A stretch of 64,000 nt of DNA from Bifidobacterium sp. ESL0728 (GTDB lineage: Bacteria > Actinomycetota > Actinomycetes > Actinomycetales > Bifidobacteriaceae): assembly GCF_029392015.1 (NCBI RefSeq), contig NZ_CP113925.1:682001-746000 (forward strand), given 5' to 3'. Below the pieces are notes generated by a model. The model saw only the letters and a list, made by a program, of their open reading frames with translations, made no database searches and had not been told where the DNA came from. Of the stretch, positions 1-8,654 are shown piece by piece; the first letter of the stretch is position 1, and each line of letters starts with the position of its first letter. A program made the position numbers and the translations under genes.

Positions 1-1422
1 AAAAGCGAAGGGGAATTCATCGCTGCCGTACGCGACGCCGATGCCGCGAACCTTCCGCTTTTGGTGATTGGCGGTGGGTCGAATCTGCTGGTCGGTGATG
101 AGCCGTTTCGTGGTGTCGTTGTGCGTGACAAGAGACACGGCATTTCGGTTCTGGATGGCGTTGATGCCACCGATATTGATGCCGCTGATTCCGTGACCAA
201 CAATGTGCACTCCGAATCGGATGTCGCTGAAGGTGGCAATGTCAATGAATCTATAGCCGATACCAAAGCCATTGATAGTCTTATTGATATGGTGGAGACT
301 TCCGATAAGGGTCTTGTCGGCACGGCGGAAACTTCCTGTACGACGGAGGCTTCCGATATCGTCGAAATCGTGGCCGACGCCGGAGCCAATTGGGACGATT
401 TCGTTGCGTTTTGCGTTGCCTCTGGCTTCTCAGGGGTGGAAGGCCTATCGGGGGTTCCCGGCTCCGTTGGTGCCTCGGTGGTGCAGAATATCGGTGCATA
501 CGGCCAGGAAGTCGCTTCGTCCGTGTCTTCCGTACGCGTTTTCGACCGCGAAAGTGACAGGATCTGCCGGCTAGACCCCAACGATATGCATTTTGGATAC
601 CGCAGTTCTGCCCTCAAATCCAGTATGTATAGCGCTCCTGCAATGCCTGCCAGTCGTTATTTCCCGACACCTCGTTACGTGGTGCTCTCCGTGACTTTTA
701 CCCTGAAACGTAACGAAACCGGCGAGGTGGCATTCGGCCAGCTGGCCAAGGCGCTCGGTGTTGAAGTGGGGGAGCGGATGCCCATTGCGGCGATTCGCGA
801 GGCCGTGCTGAAGGTTCGTGCCTTAAAAGGTATGCTGGAAGATCCCAGCAGATATGCCTCGCGGTGGATGCAAGGTTGCAAGGATGAGCACAATCTTGCC
901 AAAGCCGTAGGAACGGACAAGCAGACGGAACTGGGGGGCAACAGCAAGTCTGATATGCGCAATATGTTGAATGCGCAAAGTATGCCGGATGGTCACGGTT
1001 CGGCTGAAGTATCGGCCGTTCAGGATGATGCCGATGTGAAAGGCAGGGCGGAGTCCAAGCCGAATTTCGACAGGCACAGCTGTGGAAGTTTCTTTATGAA
1101 CCCAATACTTGGCCAGCAGCAGGCGGCCAAGTTGCCCGTTGATGCCCCGCGATTTGCAGCGACGCTGCCCGACGGCAAACCCGGGGTCAAAACCTCTGCC
1201 GCCTGGCTGATCGACCATGCCGGTTTCCACAAGGGCTACAAGGTAAGTCCTGACGCCAAAGCCGGACTTTCGACCCTCCACACGCTGGCATTGACCAATC
1301 GCGGCGGCGCCCAGGCCAGCGATATCTCCGAGCTTGCACGAGCCGTCCAAAACGGTGTGGAGGCCGAATTCGGCATCCGTCTGGTGCCAGAGCCGGTGGT
1401 CGTCGGCATTGATTTGCGCTGA
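1..1422 (+). CDS. murB: UDP-N-acetylmuramate dehydrogenase (MurB), 5' end outside window
   Basis: FAD enzyme that reduces UDP-GlcNAc-enolpyruvate to UDP-MurNAc in cytoplasmic peptidoglycan precursor synthesis. The frame is open from base 1, so the true start lies upstream. Visible family motifs are the FAD-binding VIGGGSNLLVGD (from about base 64), GLSGVPGSVGA, QNIGAYGQEV and, near the C-terminus, SCGSFFMNP with the active-site Ser region, then KTSAAWLIDHAGF. Two stretches are absent from usual MurB: about 70 residues rich in Asp/Ser/Thr/Val at bases ~150-360, and about 75 residues at ~850-1065 between KGMLEDPSRY and SCGSFF. Both are in frame and all flanking motifs are intact, so the enzyme is probably active. 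The last bases of the gene are part of a direct repeat. Confidence 0.93.
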   Translation, partial: KSEGEFIAAVRDADAANLPLLVIGGGSNLLVGDEPFRGVVVRDKRHGISVLDGVDATDIDAADSVTNNVHSESDVAEGGNVNESIADTKAIDSLIDMVETSDKGLVGTAETSCTTEASDIVEIVADAGANWDDFVAFCVASGFSGVEGLSGVPGSVGASVVQNIGAYGQEVASSVSSVRVFDRESDRICRLDPNDMHFGYRSSALKSSMYSAPAMPASRYFPTPRYVVLSVTFTLKRNETGEVAFGQLAKALGVEVGERMPIAAIREAVLKVRALKGMLEDPSRYASRWMQGCKDEHNLAKAVGTDKQTELGGNSKSDMRNMLNAQSMPDGHGSAEVSAVQDDADVKGRAESKPNFDRHSCGSFFMNPILGQQQAAKLPVDAPRFAATLPDGKPGVKTSAAWLIDHAGFHKGYKVSPDAKAGLSTLHTLALTNRGGAQASDISELARAVQNGVEAEFGIRLVPEPVVVGIDLR

Positions 1423-1505
1423 AACGGAGTCGGTTGCGTTCACAGTCCGCCGCAAGGTCTCTCCTGGCGTTTTGGTTTGGATTTGCGCTGAAACGGATTG
1501 GTTGC
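1411..1505 (+). repeat. Direct repeat duplicating the 3' end of murB
   Basis: GATTTGCGCTGAAACGGA followed by GGTTGC occurs at 1411-1437, covering the murB stop codon, and again at 1480-1505, a period of 69 bp. The second copy sits downstream of the stop. A 15-nt piece (CGCTGAAACGGATTG) of the second copy recurs at 53125-53139. Confidence 0.8.
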
Positions 1506-1726
1506 CTCTCGCTGTTTGCAACGAATTTGCTGTCCTGCTGAATACGGATGGATAATAGAAAATATCATAATGTATCAATTTCGATAATGATTAACGGATA
1601 AAAATTTTGTTTTCGTCTAATAAAATGTCCGATATATGGGTCGGGTAACACTTTCGTCACGTTATATTCCTATGGTGAGGAAAGGTTTTTAGACGACCGA
1701 GAAGTATACGAAGGGTCGAAAGTCGA
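1423..1726. other. Intergenic region, murB to permease
   Basis: The first 80 bases hold the second copy of the murB-end repeat. From about 1555 to 1660 the DNA is distinctly AT-rich and probably contains the permease promoter, but I cannot place a convincing -35/-10 pair. No gene or clear terminator is seen. Confidence 0.5.
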
Positions 1727-3247
1727 ATGGAACTGTTCAGGACGAAATCGGTGGAGCAAGCGCTGGCTGAGACAGCTACCGGCGATCGCAAGCTGGTGCG
1801 CAATTTGGGCGCGTGGGATCTGGCAGTCATGGGTGTGGCCGTCGCCGTGGGCGCGGGCATCTTCTCCATCGGCGCGCAGGCCGCCGCCTTCCACGCCGGT
1901 CCTGCGGCCATTTTGAGCTTCCTGATCGCCGGGATTATCTGCGGGGCCGCGGTGATGTGCTATGCGGAATTTGCCTCGATGATTCCTGCAGCCGGTTCCG
2001 CCTATACGTTCACTTACACGACCGTGGGCGAGTTGGTGGCCTGGGTGATCGGCTGGGATCTGATTCTCGAGATGCTGATGGCCGGTTCCGTGGTTTCCAA
2101 ATACTGGAGCGTCTATCTCAACGATTTCCTGCGCTTGATGGGCTTCAATTCCAGCACGGAGATTCATCTTGGCTGGTTCACCTTCGATTGGGCACCGATT
2201 ATTGTCGTCGCGTTCTTCACGGTTCTTCTGGTGCTTGGCACGAAAATCGGCGCTCGCGTTGACGGCGCATTCACGATCCTCAAAATCGGCATCGTCGTCT
2301 TCGTGGTCATCGTCGGCTTCTTCTATATCAAGATGTCCAACTACACCCCGTTTGTCCCGCCGTCCGAACCAGCCAGCAAAGTGCTGGGGCCGGCTTCCGG
2401 CGGGGCAATGACCCAGCCGCTGCTGCAATGGGTCACCGGCCAGCAACCCACCGTTTACGGCGTTTCCGGCATCATTTCCGGCGCGGCTCTGGTGTTCTTC
2501 TCGTTCCTGGGCTTCGACGTGGTGGCCACGGCCAGCGAGGAAGCCAAGAACCCGAAGCGCAACGTGCCGCTGGGCATCGGCATCGGCATGCTCATGGTCA
2601 TCGTGATGTACATGCTCGTCGCCATCGTCACCACCGGCATGGTCTCCTACAAGGATCTGGCCAAGGCCAAGGACCCGTCGCTTGCCACCGGTTTCGAGCT
2701 TGCGGGCGCGACCTGGGCCGCCAAGATCATCTCCTTCGCCATCGTCATCGGCCTGACCACAGTGGTCATGGTGCTGCTGCTCGGCCTGACCCGCGTGGTC
2801 TTCGCGATGAGCCGTGACGGCCTGTTGCCGCGCGGTCTCTCCAAGGTGGGCAAGCGCGGCACTCCTGCCAAGTTGCAGATTGCCGTGGGCGTGCTCGTCG
2901 CCATCGTCTCATCCTGCTTCAACGTTTCGATTCTGGCCGATATGGTCAATATCGGCACGCTTTCGGCCTTCACGTTGGTCGCGATTTCCATCCCCATCAT
3001 GCGCAAGAAGCGTCCCGACCTGCCTCGCTCCTTCAAGATTCCCGGCAACCCGTGGGTGCCGATTTTGATCGCCGTCGCCAACCTCTGGCTCATGCTCAAC
3101 CTCACGGTTCTGACGTGGATCCGTTTCGTGGTCTGGCTTTTGATCGGTTTCTGCATCTACTTCGGCTATTCCTACCGCCATTCGCTACTTGGCACGGGCG
3201 AACTTGACGCGGACGTGGAAGCGGTCAGAGAGGAAAAGGAAGATTAA
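1727..3247 (+). CDS. APC-superfamily cationic amino-acid permease (CAT/YfnA type)
   Basis: Membrane permease of 506 residues with about 12-13 hydrophobic segments, probably a proton- or exchange-driven amino-acid importer. The first segments read GAGIFSIGAQAAAFHAGPA and YAEFASMIPAAGSAY, then GWDLILEMLMAGSVVSKYW, which is the pattern of bacterial CAT-like (SLC7-related) transporters. FLGFDVVATASEEAKNPKR in the middle is the conserved loop after TM6. The ATG at 1727 follows AAGGG at a usable distance. The C-terminus is a short acidic tail. The gene stands alone on its strand, so the substrate (Lys/Arg or branched-chain) cannot be inferred from context. Confidence 0.85.
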   Translation: MELFRTKSVEQALAETATGDRKLVRNLGAWDLAVMGVAVAVGAGIFSIGAQAAAFHAGPAAILSFLIAGIICGAAVMCYAEFASMIPAAGSAYTFTYTTVGELVAWVIGWDLILEMLMAGSVVSKYWSVYLNDFLRLMGFNSSTEIHLGWFTFDWAPIIVVAFFTVLLVLGTKIGARVDGAFTILKIGIVVFVVIVGFFYIKMSNYTPFVPPSEPASKVLGPASGGAMTQPLLQWVTGQQPTVYGVSGIISGAALVFFSFLGFDVVATASEEAKNPKRNVPLGIGIGMLMVIVMYMLVAIVTTGMVSYKDLAKAKDPSLATGFELAGATWAAKIISFAIVIGLTTVVMVLLLGLTRVVFAMSRDGLLPRGLSKVGKRGTPAKLQIAVGVLVAIVSSCFNVSILADMVNIGTLSAFTLVAISIPIMRKKRPDLPRSFKIPGNPWVPILIAVANLWLMLNLTVLTWIRFVVWLLIGFCIYFGYSYRHSLLGTGELDADVEAVREEKED

Positions 3248-3840
3248 GGAGAAATCCGAGGAAAATCTGGACTTGGCCGGTTTGACGGAAGAGAATACCG
3301 AAAGCCGGCGGGCTTAGACTGTTTATATCTGTGTGCGATGTATTTCGGCACAATGTACAGGTTCGCGAAAACCCGGATGGCAAGGAAAATCCTCGGTGGA
3401 TCTCATTTCGGTATCGAAACCGGAGCTGGCGCCAAACGTTGCGTTTTGGTACCGCTTACGTATTTCAGGGTTATAGGCCACAAGGAATTGGCTTAACGAT
3501 ATCTTGTCGGGTGTTGGATGGCGTCTTCTGATTGTCCTGATCGTCGATAAAGTCGGCATGTTGTTTTCTGCGCTTTTCTCGACATTCAGTGCATCCGGTC
3601 CCGGCTTCCATGCGCACTTTTGAATCTTTGCGAGGAGGTCGGATTGCCTCCGATTTTTCCTCGTTGAAAAATAGCAGCATGAAACGCTTACTCCCACGAG
3701 GCCAAACCCCGGGTATAACCGACTCTATCTGGCCTATAACCCGTATTTCACCTTGTGTCTATCGTGTCGGCCGTGGCCCTCACCCGTCGTTGCTCCATCG
3801 TAGGCTAATACTACTTGAAGCTTGTAAGGAGGCCTCTTCA
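3248..3840. other. Long intergenic region upstream of ferredoxin
   Basis: About 590 bases without a convincing gene. It holds the 13-mer GGGTTATAGGCCA at 3468-3480 and its exact inverse at 3730-3742. A third near copy lies downstream of the ferredoxin gene at 4296-4307. The open frame reaching back to 3589 is only an upstream extension of the ferredoxin frame; the strong Shine-Dalgarno is at 3827-3833. Confidence 0.6.
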
Positions 3841-4164
3841 ATGGCTTATGTGATTGCTCAGCCCTGCATCGACGTCAAAGACAAGGCGTGCGTCGACGAA
3901 TGCCCGGTCGACTGCATCTACGAAGGCAACCGTACACTCTACATCAACCCAAACGAGTGCGTGGATTGCGGAGCCTGCGAGCCCGTGTGCCCCACTGAGG
4001 CGATTTTCTACGAGGATGACGTTCCCGAGGAATGGGCCTGGTATAAAGACGCTGCCGTCACCTACTTCAACGACATCGGCGATTTGGGCGGCGCACAGGC
4101 CGCCGGCCCGTCCGGCAAGGACGAGGCTCGCATTGCCGCGCTTCCCCCGCAGAATCAGGACTGA
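3841..4164 (+). CDS. fdxA: 7Fe/8Fe-type ferredoxin
   Basis: Small acidic electron carrier of 107 residues. MAYVIAQPCIDVKDKACVDE, CPVDCIYEG and CVDCGACEPVCPTEAI give the cysteine layout of the FdxA (actinobacterial/Azotobacter-type) ferredoxins, which hold one 3Fe-4S and one 4Fe-4S cluster. The start at 3841 is chosen because AAGGAGG lies 7 bases upstream and because the family begins exactly at this methionine; an in-frame extension back to 3589 has no homology-like content. Ferredoxin next to an aminotransferase gene (dapC) is a common actinobacterial arrangement. A hairpin terminator follows directly. Confidence 0.95.
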   Translation: MAYVIAQPCIDVKDKACVDECPVDCIYEGNRTLYINPNECVDCGACEPVCPTEAIFYEDDVPEEWAWYKDAAVTYFNDIGDLGGAQAAGPSGKDEARIAALPPQNQD

Positions 4165-4185
4165 TTCTTTAGGTTTTCGCAATTA

Positions 4186-4240
4186 AACAACCCGCGTGTC
4201 TTCAGCTTTTATATGGCAAGATGCGCGGGTTTGTTTTTGG
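4186..4240 (+). terminator. Rho-independent terminator after ferredoxin
   Basis: AACCCGCG...CGCGGGTT stem with A-rich 5' side (AAACAA) and T-rich 3' side (TTTGTTTTT). Confidence 0.8.
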
Positions 4241-4251
4241 TTCAGTTTTAT

Positions 4252-4293
4252 AACCCTGCGTGTCTTCATCCTTCAGCCATGAAGCCACGGGTT
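4252..4293 (+). terminator. Second, diverged terminator-like hairpin
   Basis: AACCCTGCGTGTCTTCAT pairs imperfectly with ATGAAGCCACGGGTTT. It shares the string GCGTGTCTTCA with the terminator at 4186-4240 and looks like a tandem duplicate of it. Confidence 0.5.
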
Positions 4294-4894
4294 TAGGTTA
4301 TAGGCCAGATGGTATGTCTAAAATCAGCCCTGAAGGACTGAGCGAGTAGCAAAAGATGCGGTTCGAATCTCTTTGTTATGATCTTAAACGGTTTTTATGC
4401 CACTCGGCAGAATACTTTGAAGCCTGTTTTGGACAAGCATTTTGGCCGCTATCCCCGGGATTTGTTCTATCGGTATATGCACTTCTTGGGTTGGTCAGCA
4501 CCGCGTGCGCTTCTATCGTTTTCCCTTTTCATGGAGTTGGCCACAACAATTCGGTATTACGCTTCATGTGTAGGGCCATGAGAAGCGGCAAGCAGTTGCG
4601 TCGTAACGGTTCTGATCCAGTAGCCTGCATGTTTTTCGACTGGTTTCAGGCTTGACGAGAAATACGCCCAAACGCTTGCCAGCCCAGACGAAGCAATGAC
4701 TATGCCTCTCGATAACCATATGCAATACGTATTCTTCGGTTATTGTTTGATGCTTATTCTTACTGAGCCGTGAGTTGTCTGAAAGGCCAGCGACTGGGGA
4801 AGCGCCGCATATTACATGTCGCTTTGGCATTGCTGCCAGTATCATCGCTAGTAGATATTTTTCTTTGGTTGAAACGACGCGAAGGGCGGCGGAA
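4294..4894. other. Intergenic region upstream of dapC
   Basis: About 600 bases with no recognisable gene. Two overlapping frames at 4356-4655 and 4378-4581 have no recognisable motif and no good ribosome-binding site. The region contains the third copy of GGTTATAGGCCA (4296-4307). Lower-GC sequence around 4690-4770 may hold the dapC promoter. Confidence 0.5.
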
Positions 4895-6133
4895 ATGGGT
4901 TTTTACAGGTTTGATTCTCCCTACGATTGGAATCGCGTCACGCCTTATAAGGAGACGGCCAAGAACGCCGCCGGCGGTATGATCGACCTTTCCGTCGGTT
5001 CGCCGGTCGACCCGGTGCCGGCCAGCGTGCAGCAGGCGCTCGCCGATTCCGCGGATGCTCCCAATGCCCATGGCTATCCCACCGTTGCCGGAACCGAGGA
5101 CTTGCGCAAAGCCGTGCAGGAGTGGTTCAGCGCCAAGCGTGGCGTCGATTTTGGGGCGATTGGCGCCGATTTCGTGCCTACGGTCGGTTCCAAGGAAGCC
5201 GTGGCGTTGATGGCGTCGCTGCTGCATTTCGGCCCGGGCGACGTCATCGTGCAACCCGAAGTGTCATACCCCACTTACGATATCGGTACGCAACTGGCCG
5301 GTGCCAAGACCTACAAGGCCGCCGACATCGCCGACGTCGATTCGTGGCGTCGCGTTCCCGGGGTCAAGGCGGTCTGGGTGAATTCCCCGAGCAACCCGAC
5401 CGGCGAGGTGCTTTCGGCCTCCCAACTTCACGGCATTGTCGCTGCGGCCCGTGAAATCGGTGCCGTGGTCCTCTCCGACGAATGTTATGGCTTGCTCACG
5501 TGGGCTGATAATAGTGATGGAAATGATGCATCTAATGGTGCCAATGTTGAAGCTGGTAACGGCCAATCCGCGAAGCGTTCAAATGATGGATTGCCTGAAA
5601 ATGTCGGGAAGACTGCCGTCATTGAGCCTTCTCCTGCTCCTTGCATGCTGCAACCCGACGTTTGCGACGGCAGTGCCAAGGATATTCTCGTGCTCTATTC
5701 GCTGAGCAAGCAGTCCAACATGGCCGGCTATCGTACCGCACTCATCGCTGGCGACCCCGAACTCGTCCGCCCGATGACGGTCTACCGCAAGCAGATCGGC
5801 GAGATTATTCCCGGCCCGGTTCAGGCCGCGATGGCCGCTGGATTACGCGATTCCGATGCGGTAAGTGCCCAGCATGCCCGCTATTCCAAGCGGCTGCGCG
5901 AGCTGGTCGACGGCCTGCGTGCGTACGGCTACGATGCCTACATGCCGCAAGGCGCGCTCTACGTTTGGGTTCGCGCGAAAAGCAACGATTGCTGGCAGGA
6001 CATGGCGGATTTGGCGCGTCTCGGCATCATCGCCAGCCCCGGCGAGTTCTACGGCGCCCCCACCTACCTGCGTTTCTCCGCCACCGCCACCGATGCCTCG
6101 ATCGCCGAGGTCGTCTCCCGTCTCCGTGGCTGA
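4895..6133 (+). CDS. dapC: Succinyldiaminopimelate transaminase-like PLP aminotransferase
   Basis: Class I/II PLP aminotransferase of 412 residues, most likely the N-succinyl-L,L-diaminopimelate transaminase of lysine/peptidoglycan synthesis, given the ferredoxin neighbour. The start at 4895 gives MGFYRFDSPYDWNRV, typical of this group; an upstream extension to 4775 lacks family sequence. Visible motifs are VNSPSNPTGEVLS, VLSDECYG and the PLP-lysine segment LYSLSKQSNMAGYR. Between DECYGLLTWAD and AKDILVLYSLSK lies an insert of about 55 residues rich in Asn/Asp/Gly/Ser (bases ~5505-5680), encoded by DNA visibly AT-richer than the gene. DapC is the best guess for the substrate; another aspartate-family transaminase cannot be excluded. 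Confidence 0.8.
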   Translation: MGFYRFDSPYDWNRVTPYKETAKNAAGGMIDLSVGSPVDPVPASVQQALADSADAPNAHGYPTVAGTEDLRKAVQEWFSAKRGVDFGAIGADFVPTVGSKEAVALMASLLHFGPGDVIVQPEVSYPTYDIGTQLAGAKTYKAADIADVDSWRRVPGVKAVWVNSPSNPTGEVLSASQLHGIVAAAREIGAVVLSDECYGLLTWADNSDGNDASNGANVEAGNGQSAKRSNDGLPENVGKTAVIEPSPAPCMLQPDVCDGSAKDILVLYSLSKQSNMAGYRTALIAGDPELVRPMTVYRKQIGEIIPGPVQAAMAAGLRDSDAVSAQHARYSKRLRELVDGLRAYGYDAYMPQGALYVWVRAKSNDCWQDMADLARLGIIASPGEFYGAPTYLRFSATATDASIAEVVSRLRG

Positions 6134-6156
6134 GGCCAGCTCCTTCTGCCCGAGAT

Positions 6157-6267
6157 GCGATGAAAATCAGTGTTTTACCCTATAAATCCTGATTTTCATC
6201 GCATGTTCAATTGAACATGCGAGCATACTCACGATTCCATGCTTGATTCAGTGATTTTCCTCGCATG
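6157..6267. repeat. Palindromic intergenic repeat GAAAATCAG/TTCAATTGAA, copy A
   Basis: Two ~61-bp half-units. The first is GCGATGAAAATCAG ... CTGATTTTCATCGC (exact inverted 14-mers at 6157-6170 and 6189-6202), followed by the perfect 18-bp palindrome CATGTTCAATTGAACATG at 6202-6219. The second half-unit begins GCGAGCATACTCACG and ends TGATTTTCCTCGCATG. Related copies lie at 7456, 8655 and 41177. Confidence 0.9.
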
Positions 6268-6271
6268 CCCG

Positions 6272-7255
6272 TTACTGGTGAGCAAGTGGTCTCGCGCGTG
6301 GTAACCCTGCTGCGCTCAGTTTTTCCACCAACGGCACGCGTTGCATCGCCTCGTTGAAATCGATTCTGACAATTTTCCTGATTGGTGTTTTGGTGAGTAA
6401 AAGGTTTTCCCGTTCCTTTTCTTCATGCACGACTTCACGGATGCTGCGTTGATTTGTCATCATAGGGTTTACGTACTTGTCCATCCCATCGAATTCAACC
6501 GCTATCAGCTCTTTTCCGGTCAAGTTGTAAAGCATGTCTACTCGGTAAATCCGAACTGTGCCGTCTGAAACGGGAATCCGAAACTCGCGTTGTAATTCGG
6601 GCTTGCCGAATCCCTCTTCAATCATGATGGCCCGGCATATTGATTCTCCGCCGTTTTCACTTTTCGGATCCGTATAGTTGAGCAAATGTGCGACTTTCCT
6701 GTCAAAACGATGTGATTTCTCGCTTATGGCTCGGATATCTTGTTCACAGGTCAGTTGCTTTCTCAACGCTGAATCGAACATCGGCAGCACCTCGTGAAAT
6801 TTGTATCGCATGGCGCAATCGCAAAGCGCCTGTGGCACAGATGTCATGGAAATATTGGTCTGCCGGTACTTTGAGAAATTCTCCGTATGTACGTATTGAA
6901 CGCCTTTTGGCGAAAACGCGCCGGAAAGTTTGTCAGTGGCAAGAAACACCTTTGCGTCGTTGTGCAACCAGTATGGATGTTCCACCCTGTATGCGCTGAT
7001 GACACTGATGGCGGCGAAGACCCAATCCGGGTGCCATTCATGCAAGCCTCTAAGCGTCCACAGATATTGTTCGTTGGCATCAAGGCTTTCCCAAATCGCC
7101 GTCCGTGCATAAAGTCCTTGTCGTGCTCGCGTGACTTCACCGGATTTGACAAGCATGCTGAGTGTTTGTTGCTCGTTATGCTTACTCGTGTGCAAGCAGC
7201 AATGTCGTGCTTCCGCTTCGGTCAGCCGTGCCAGTATGCGTGGATTGATTTTCAT
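6272..7255 (-). CDS. AbiEi-like winged-helix protein with C-terminal nuclease-like (DUF559) domain
   Basis: A 327-residue protein. The N-terminal ~70 residues (LTEAEARHCCLHTSKHNEQQ, VKSGEVTRARQGLYAR) look like the winged-helix AbiEi_4 domain found in type IV antitoxins. The middle (LWTLRGLHEWHPDWVF, ISAYRVEHPYWLHN) matches the conserved continuation of such proteins. The C-terminus has ELIAVEFDGMDKY and VVHEEKERENLL, resembling the core of DUF559/Vsr-like endonuclease folds (Glu/Asp then a downstream E-x-x-R). I see no AbiEii nucleotidyltransferase toxin next to it, so this is an orphan. It lies between copies A and B of the palindromic repeat. The role is unknown; a DNA-associated or defence function is an inference. 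Confidence 0.65.
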   Translation of the reverse strand: MKINPRILARLTEAEARHCCLHTSKHNEQQTLSMLVKSGEVTRARQGLYARTAIWESLDANEQYLWTLRGLHEWHPDWVFAAISVISAYRVEHPYWLHNDAKVFLATDKLSGAFSPKGVQYVHTENFSKYRQTNISMTSVPQALCDCAMRYKFHEVLPMFDSALRKQLTCEQDIRAISEKSHRFDRKVAHLLNYTDPKSENGGESICRAIMIEEGFGKPELQREFRIPVSDGTVRIYRVDMLYNLTGKELIAVEFDGMDKYVNPMMTNQRSIREVVHEEKERENLLLTKTPIRKIVRIDFNEAMQRVPLVEKLSAAGLPRARPLAHQ

Positions 7256-7672
7256 AATCCTACGTTACGGTGCACTATGGGGGCGATGTCAACTCAATCG
7301 GGGTTATGTGGTCGAATGATACCCCCTTTCACGCTTGTCCGGGCGTTTTGTGGATAAGTCACATTGAAGCGCCACCCAATGTGCCCAACATTGTGGATAA
7401 TCATCTGACGGGTGCTTGTCGTGGCATTCTGCCGGATAGTTCATGTCATGAACCTGCGATGAAAATCAGGGTTTTGCGCCCGGAATCCTGATTTTGCACG
7501 CATGTTCGATTGAACATGCGATAGAAATCATGAAAATGCTCAGGAAATCTTGATTTTCCTCGCGAGTTCAATCGTGTCGATGGACGACGTGATGGTGACG
7601 GATGCAAATCATGATGCCTTGCGTATGGGGTTTAGTGGCACCGGTGAGTTCGCCGAGTTATCCTTGTAAACC
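7256..7672. other. Intergenic region between AbiEi-like and CPBP genes
   Basis: Divergent promoter region of 417 bases. Repeat copy B occupies 7456-7570. I see no coding sequence in the remainder. Confidence 0.5.
7456..7570. repeat. Palindromic intergenic repeat, copy B
   Basis: Begins GCGATGAAAATCAG at 7456; the palindromic core is CATGTTCGATTGAACATG at 7501-7518; ends TTGATTTTCCTCGCGAGTTC. Same two-half-unit layout as copies A and C, with more substitutions. Confidence 0.85.
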
Positions 7673-8650
7673 ATGCACATCAGTCAGCGAATACGAACCA
7701 GTGATTTGCTCACGGAAGATCATCCTGAGCGCTTACAAAACGAGAAGACGGGAACGGCCGAACCTCGAGGGCTGAATCCGCTGCTGCGTGGGCTCGCTTT
7801 TTTGGGTGTGTTTGTCCTGTTGGAGATCGTTGCTTCCATGATCATTGCCGTGGGGCGCGTTGTGGCGACCGGCAATTTGAAAATCTTCGAGACTGATGAC
7901 ATTCATTCTCTTGTAACGCTTTTTGATATGCTGGCTGAAGTCGTGTCCGCGATTATCGGCTATCTGGTCGTCGTTTACGGCATGGAGTACCGTTCCCATC
8001 CGTTTGAGTTTCGGCTTGGCAGGTGGAAAGGGCTGATGGTTGGCATCGTCATAGGCTTTGTGGCGATTGGTCTTTGCGTAGGCGTTCTTGCGATTACCGG
8101 CAACTACAGGATCGTCGGGCTCAACACCCATTACAATCCATGGATTGATATCATCTCCATGGGCATCTGTGCCGGCGTGGCCGAGGAGATCATGATGCGT
8201 GGCATGCTGCTTCGTCTGGTCGAGGAGTGGCTTGGCTCTTGGGGCGCGCTCGCGGTTTCGGCGCTGGTATTCGGGTTGATACACCTGACCAATCAGGACG
8301 GCTCGCTGTGGGGCGGGCTGGCCATCGCCATCGAAGACGGGATTCTTGCTGCGGCACTGTATTTTGTCACTCGTTCGTTGTGGGTGTGCATCGGTGAGCA
8401 TGCGATGTGGAACGTCGCCGAGGGTCCTATTTTCGGATCCATCGTTTCCGGCAACGGCAAGCAGGATTCGTGGCTTGTGGCTCAATGGTCTGGGCCCGAC
8501 ATCCTCACCGGTGGCAGTTTCGGCCTCGAAGCCAGTATCGTCCCGGTGATTCTGATGGGTGCTGCCGGCATTGCGCTGATGGTCTATGCTCATCGTAAGG
8601 GTATGTTGGTTCAACCGGTGTGGGTGCGTAGACGCATGGAGAATCGTTGA
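7673..8650 (+). CDS. CPBP-family intramembrane metalloprotease (CAAX/Abi type)
   Basis: A 325-residue membrane protein with about eight hydrophobic segments. All three CPBP motifs are present in order: EExxxR as AEEIMMRGMLLR, FxxxH as VFGLIHL, and the late HxxxN as GEHAMWN. The family cleaves peptides within the membrane or acts in bacteriocin self-immunity and protein trafficking; the substrate here is unknown. The ATG at 7673 is weakly supported (no clear Shine-Dalgarno) and the true start could be slightly downstream. The gene stands alone, bracketed by repeat copies B and C. Confidence 0.85.
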   Translation: MHISQRIRTSDLLTEDHPERLQNEKTGTAEPRGLNPLLRGLAFLGVFVLLEIVASMIIAVGRVVATGNLKIFETDDIHSLVTLFDMLAEVVSAIIGYLVVVYGMEYRSHPFEFRLGRWKGLMVGIVIGFVAIGLCVGVLAITGNYRIVGLNTHYNPWIDIISMGICAGVAEEIMMRGMLLRLVEEWLGSWGALAVSALVFGLIHLTNQDGSLWGGLAIAIEDGILAAALYFVTRSLWVCIGEHAMWNVAEGPIFGSIVSGNGKQDSWLVAQWSGPDILTGGSFGLEASIVPVILMGAAGIALMVYAHRKGMLVQPVWVRRRMENR

Positions 8651-8654
8651 AGAT

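Noticed and set aside
823..1578. 251-residue open frame on the minus strand
   Set aside because: Antisense of murB; no motif.
3589..4164. 191-residue version of the ferredoxin
   Set aside because: The strong Shine-Dalgarno and the family start are at 3841; the upstream extension shows no conserved sequence.
4356..4655. 99- and 67-residue overlapping frames upstream of dapC
   Set aside because: No recognisable motif, no good ribosome-binding site, two equally plausible frames; left as intergenic.
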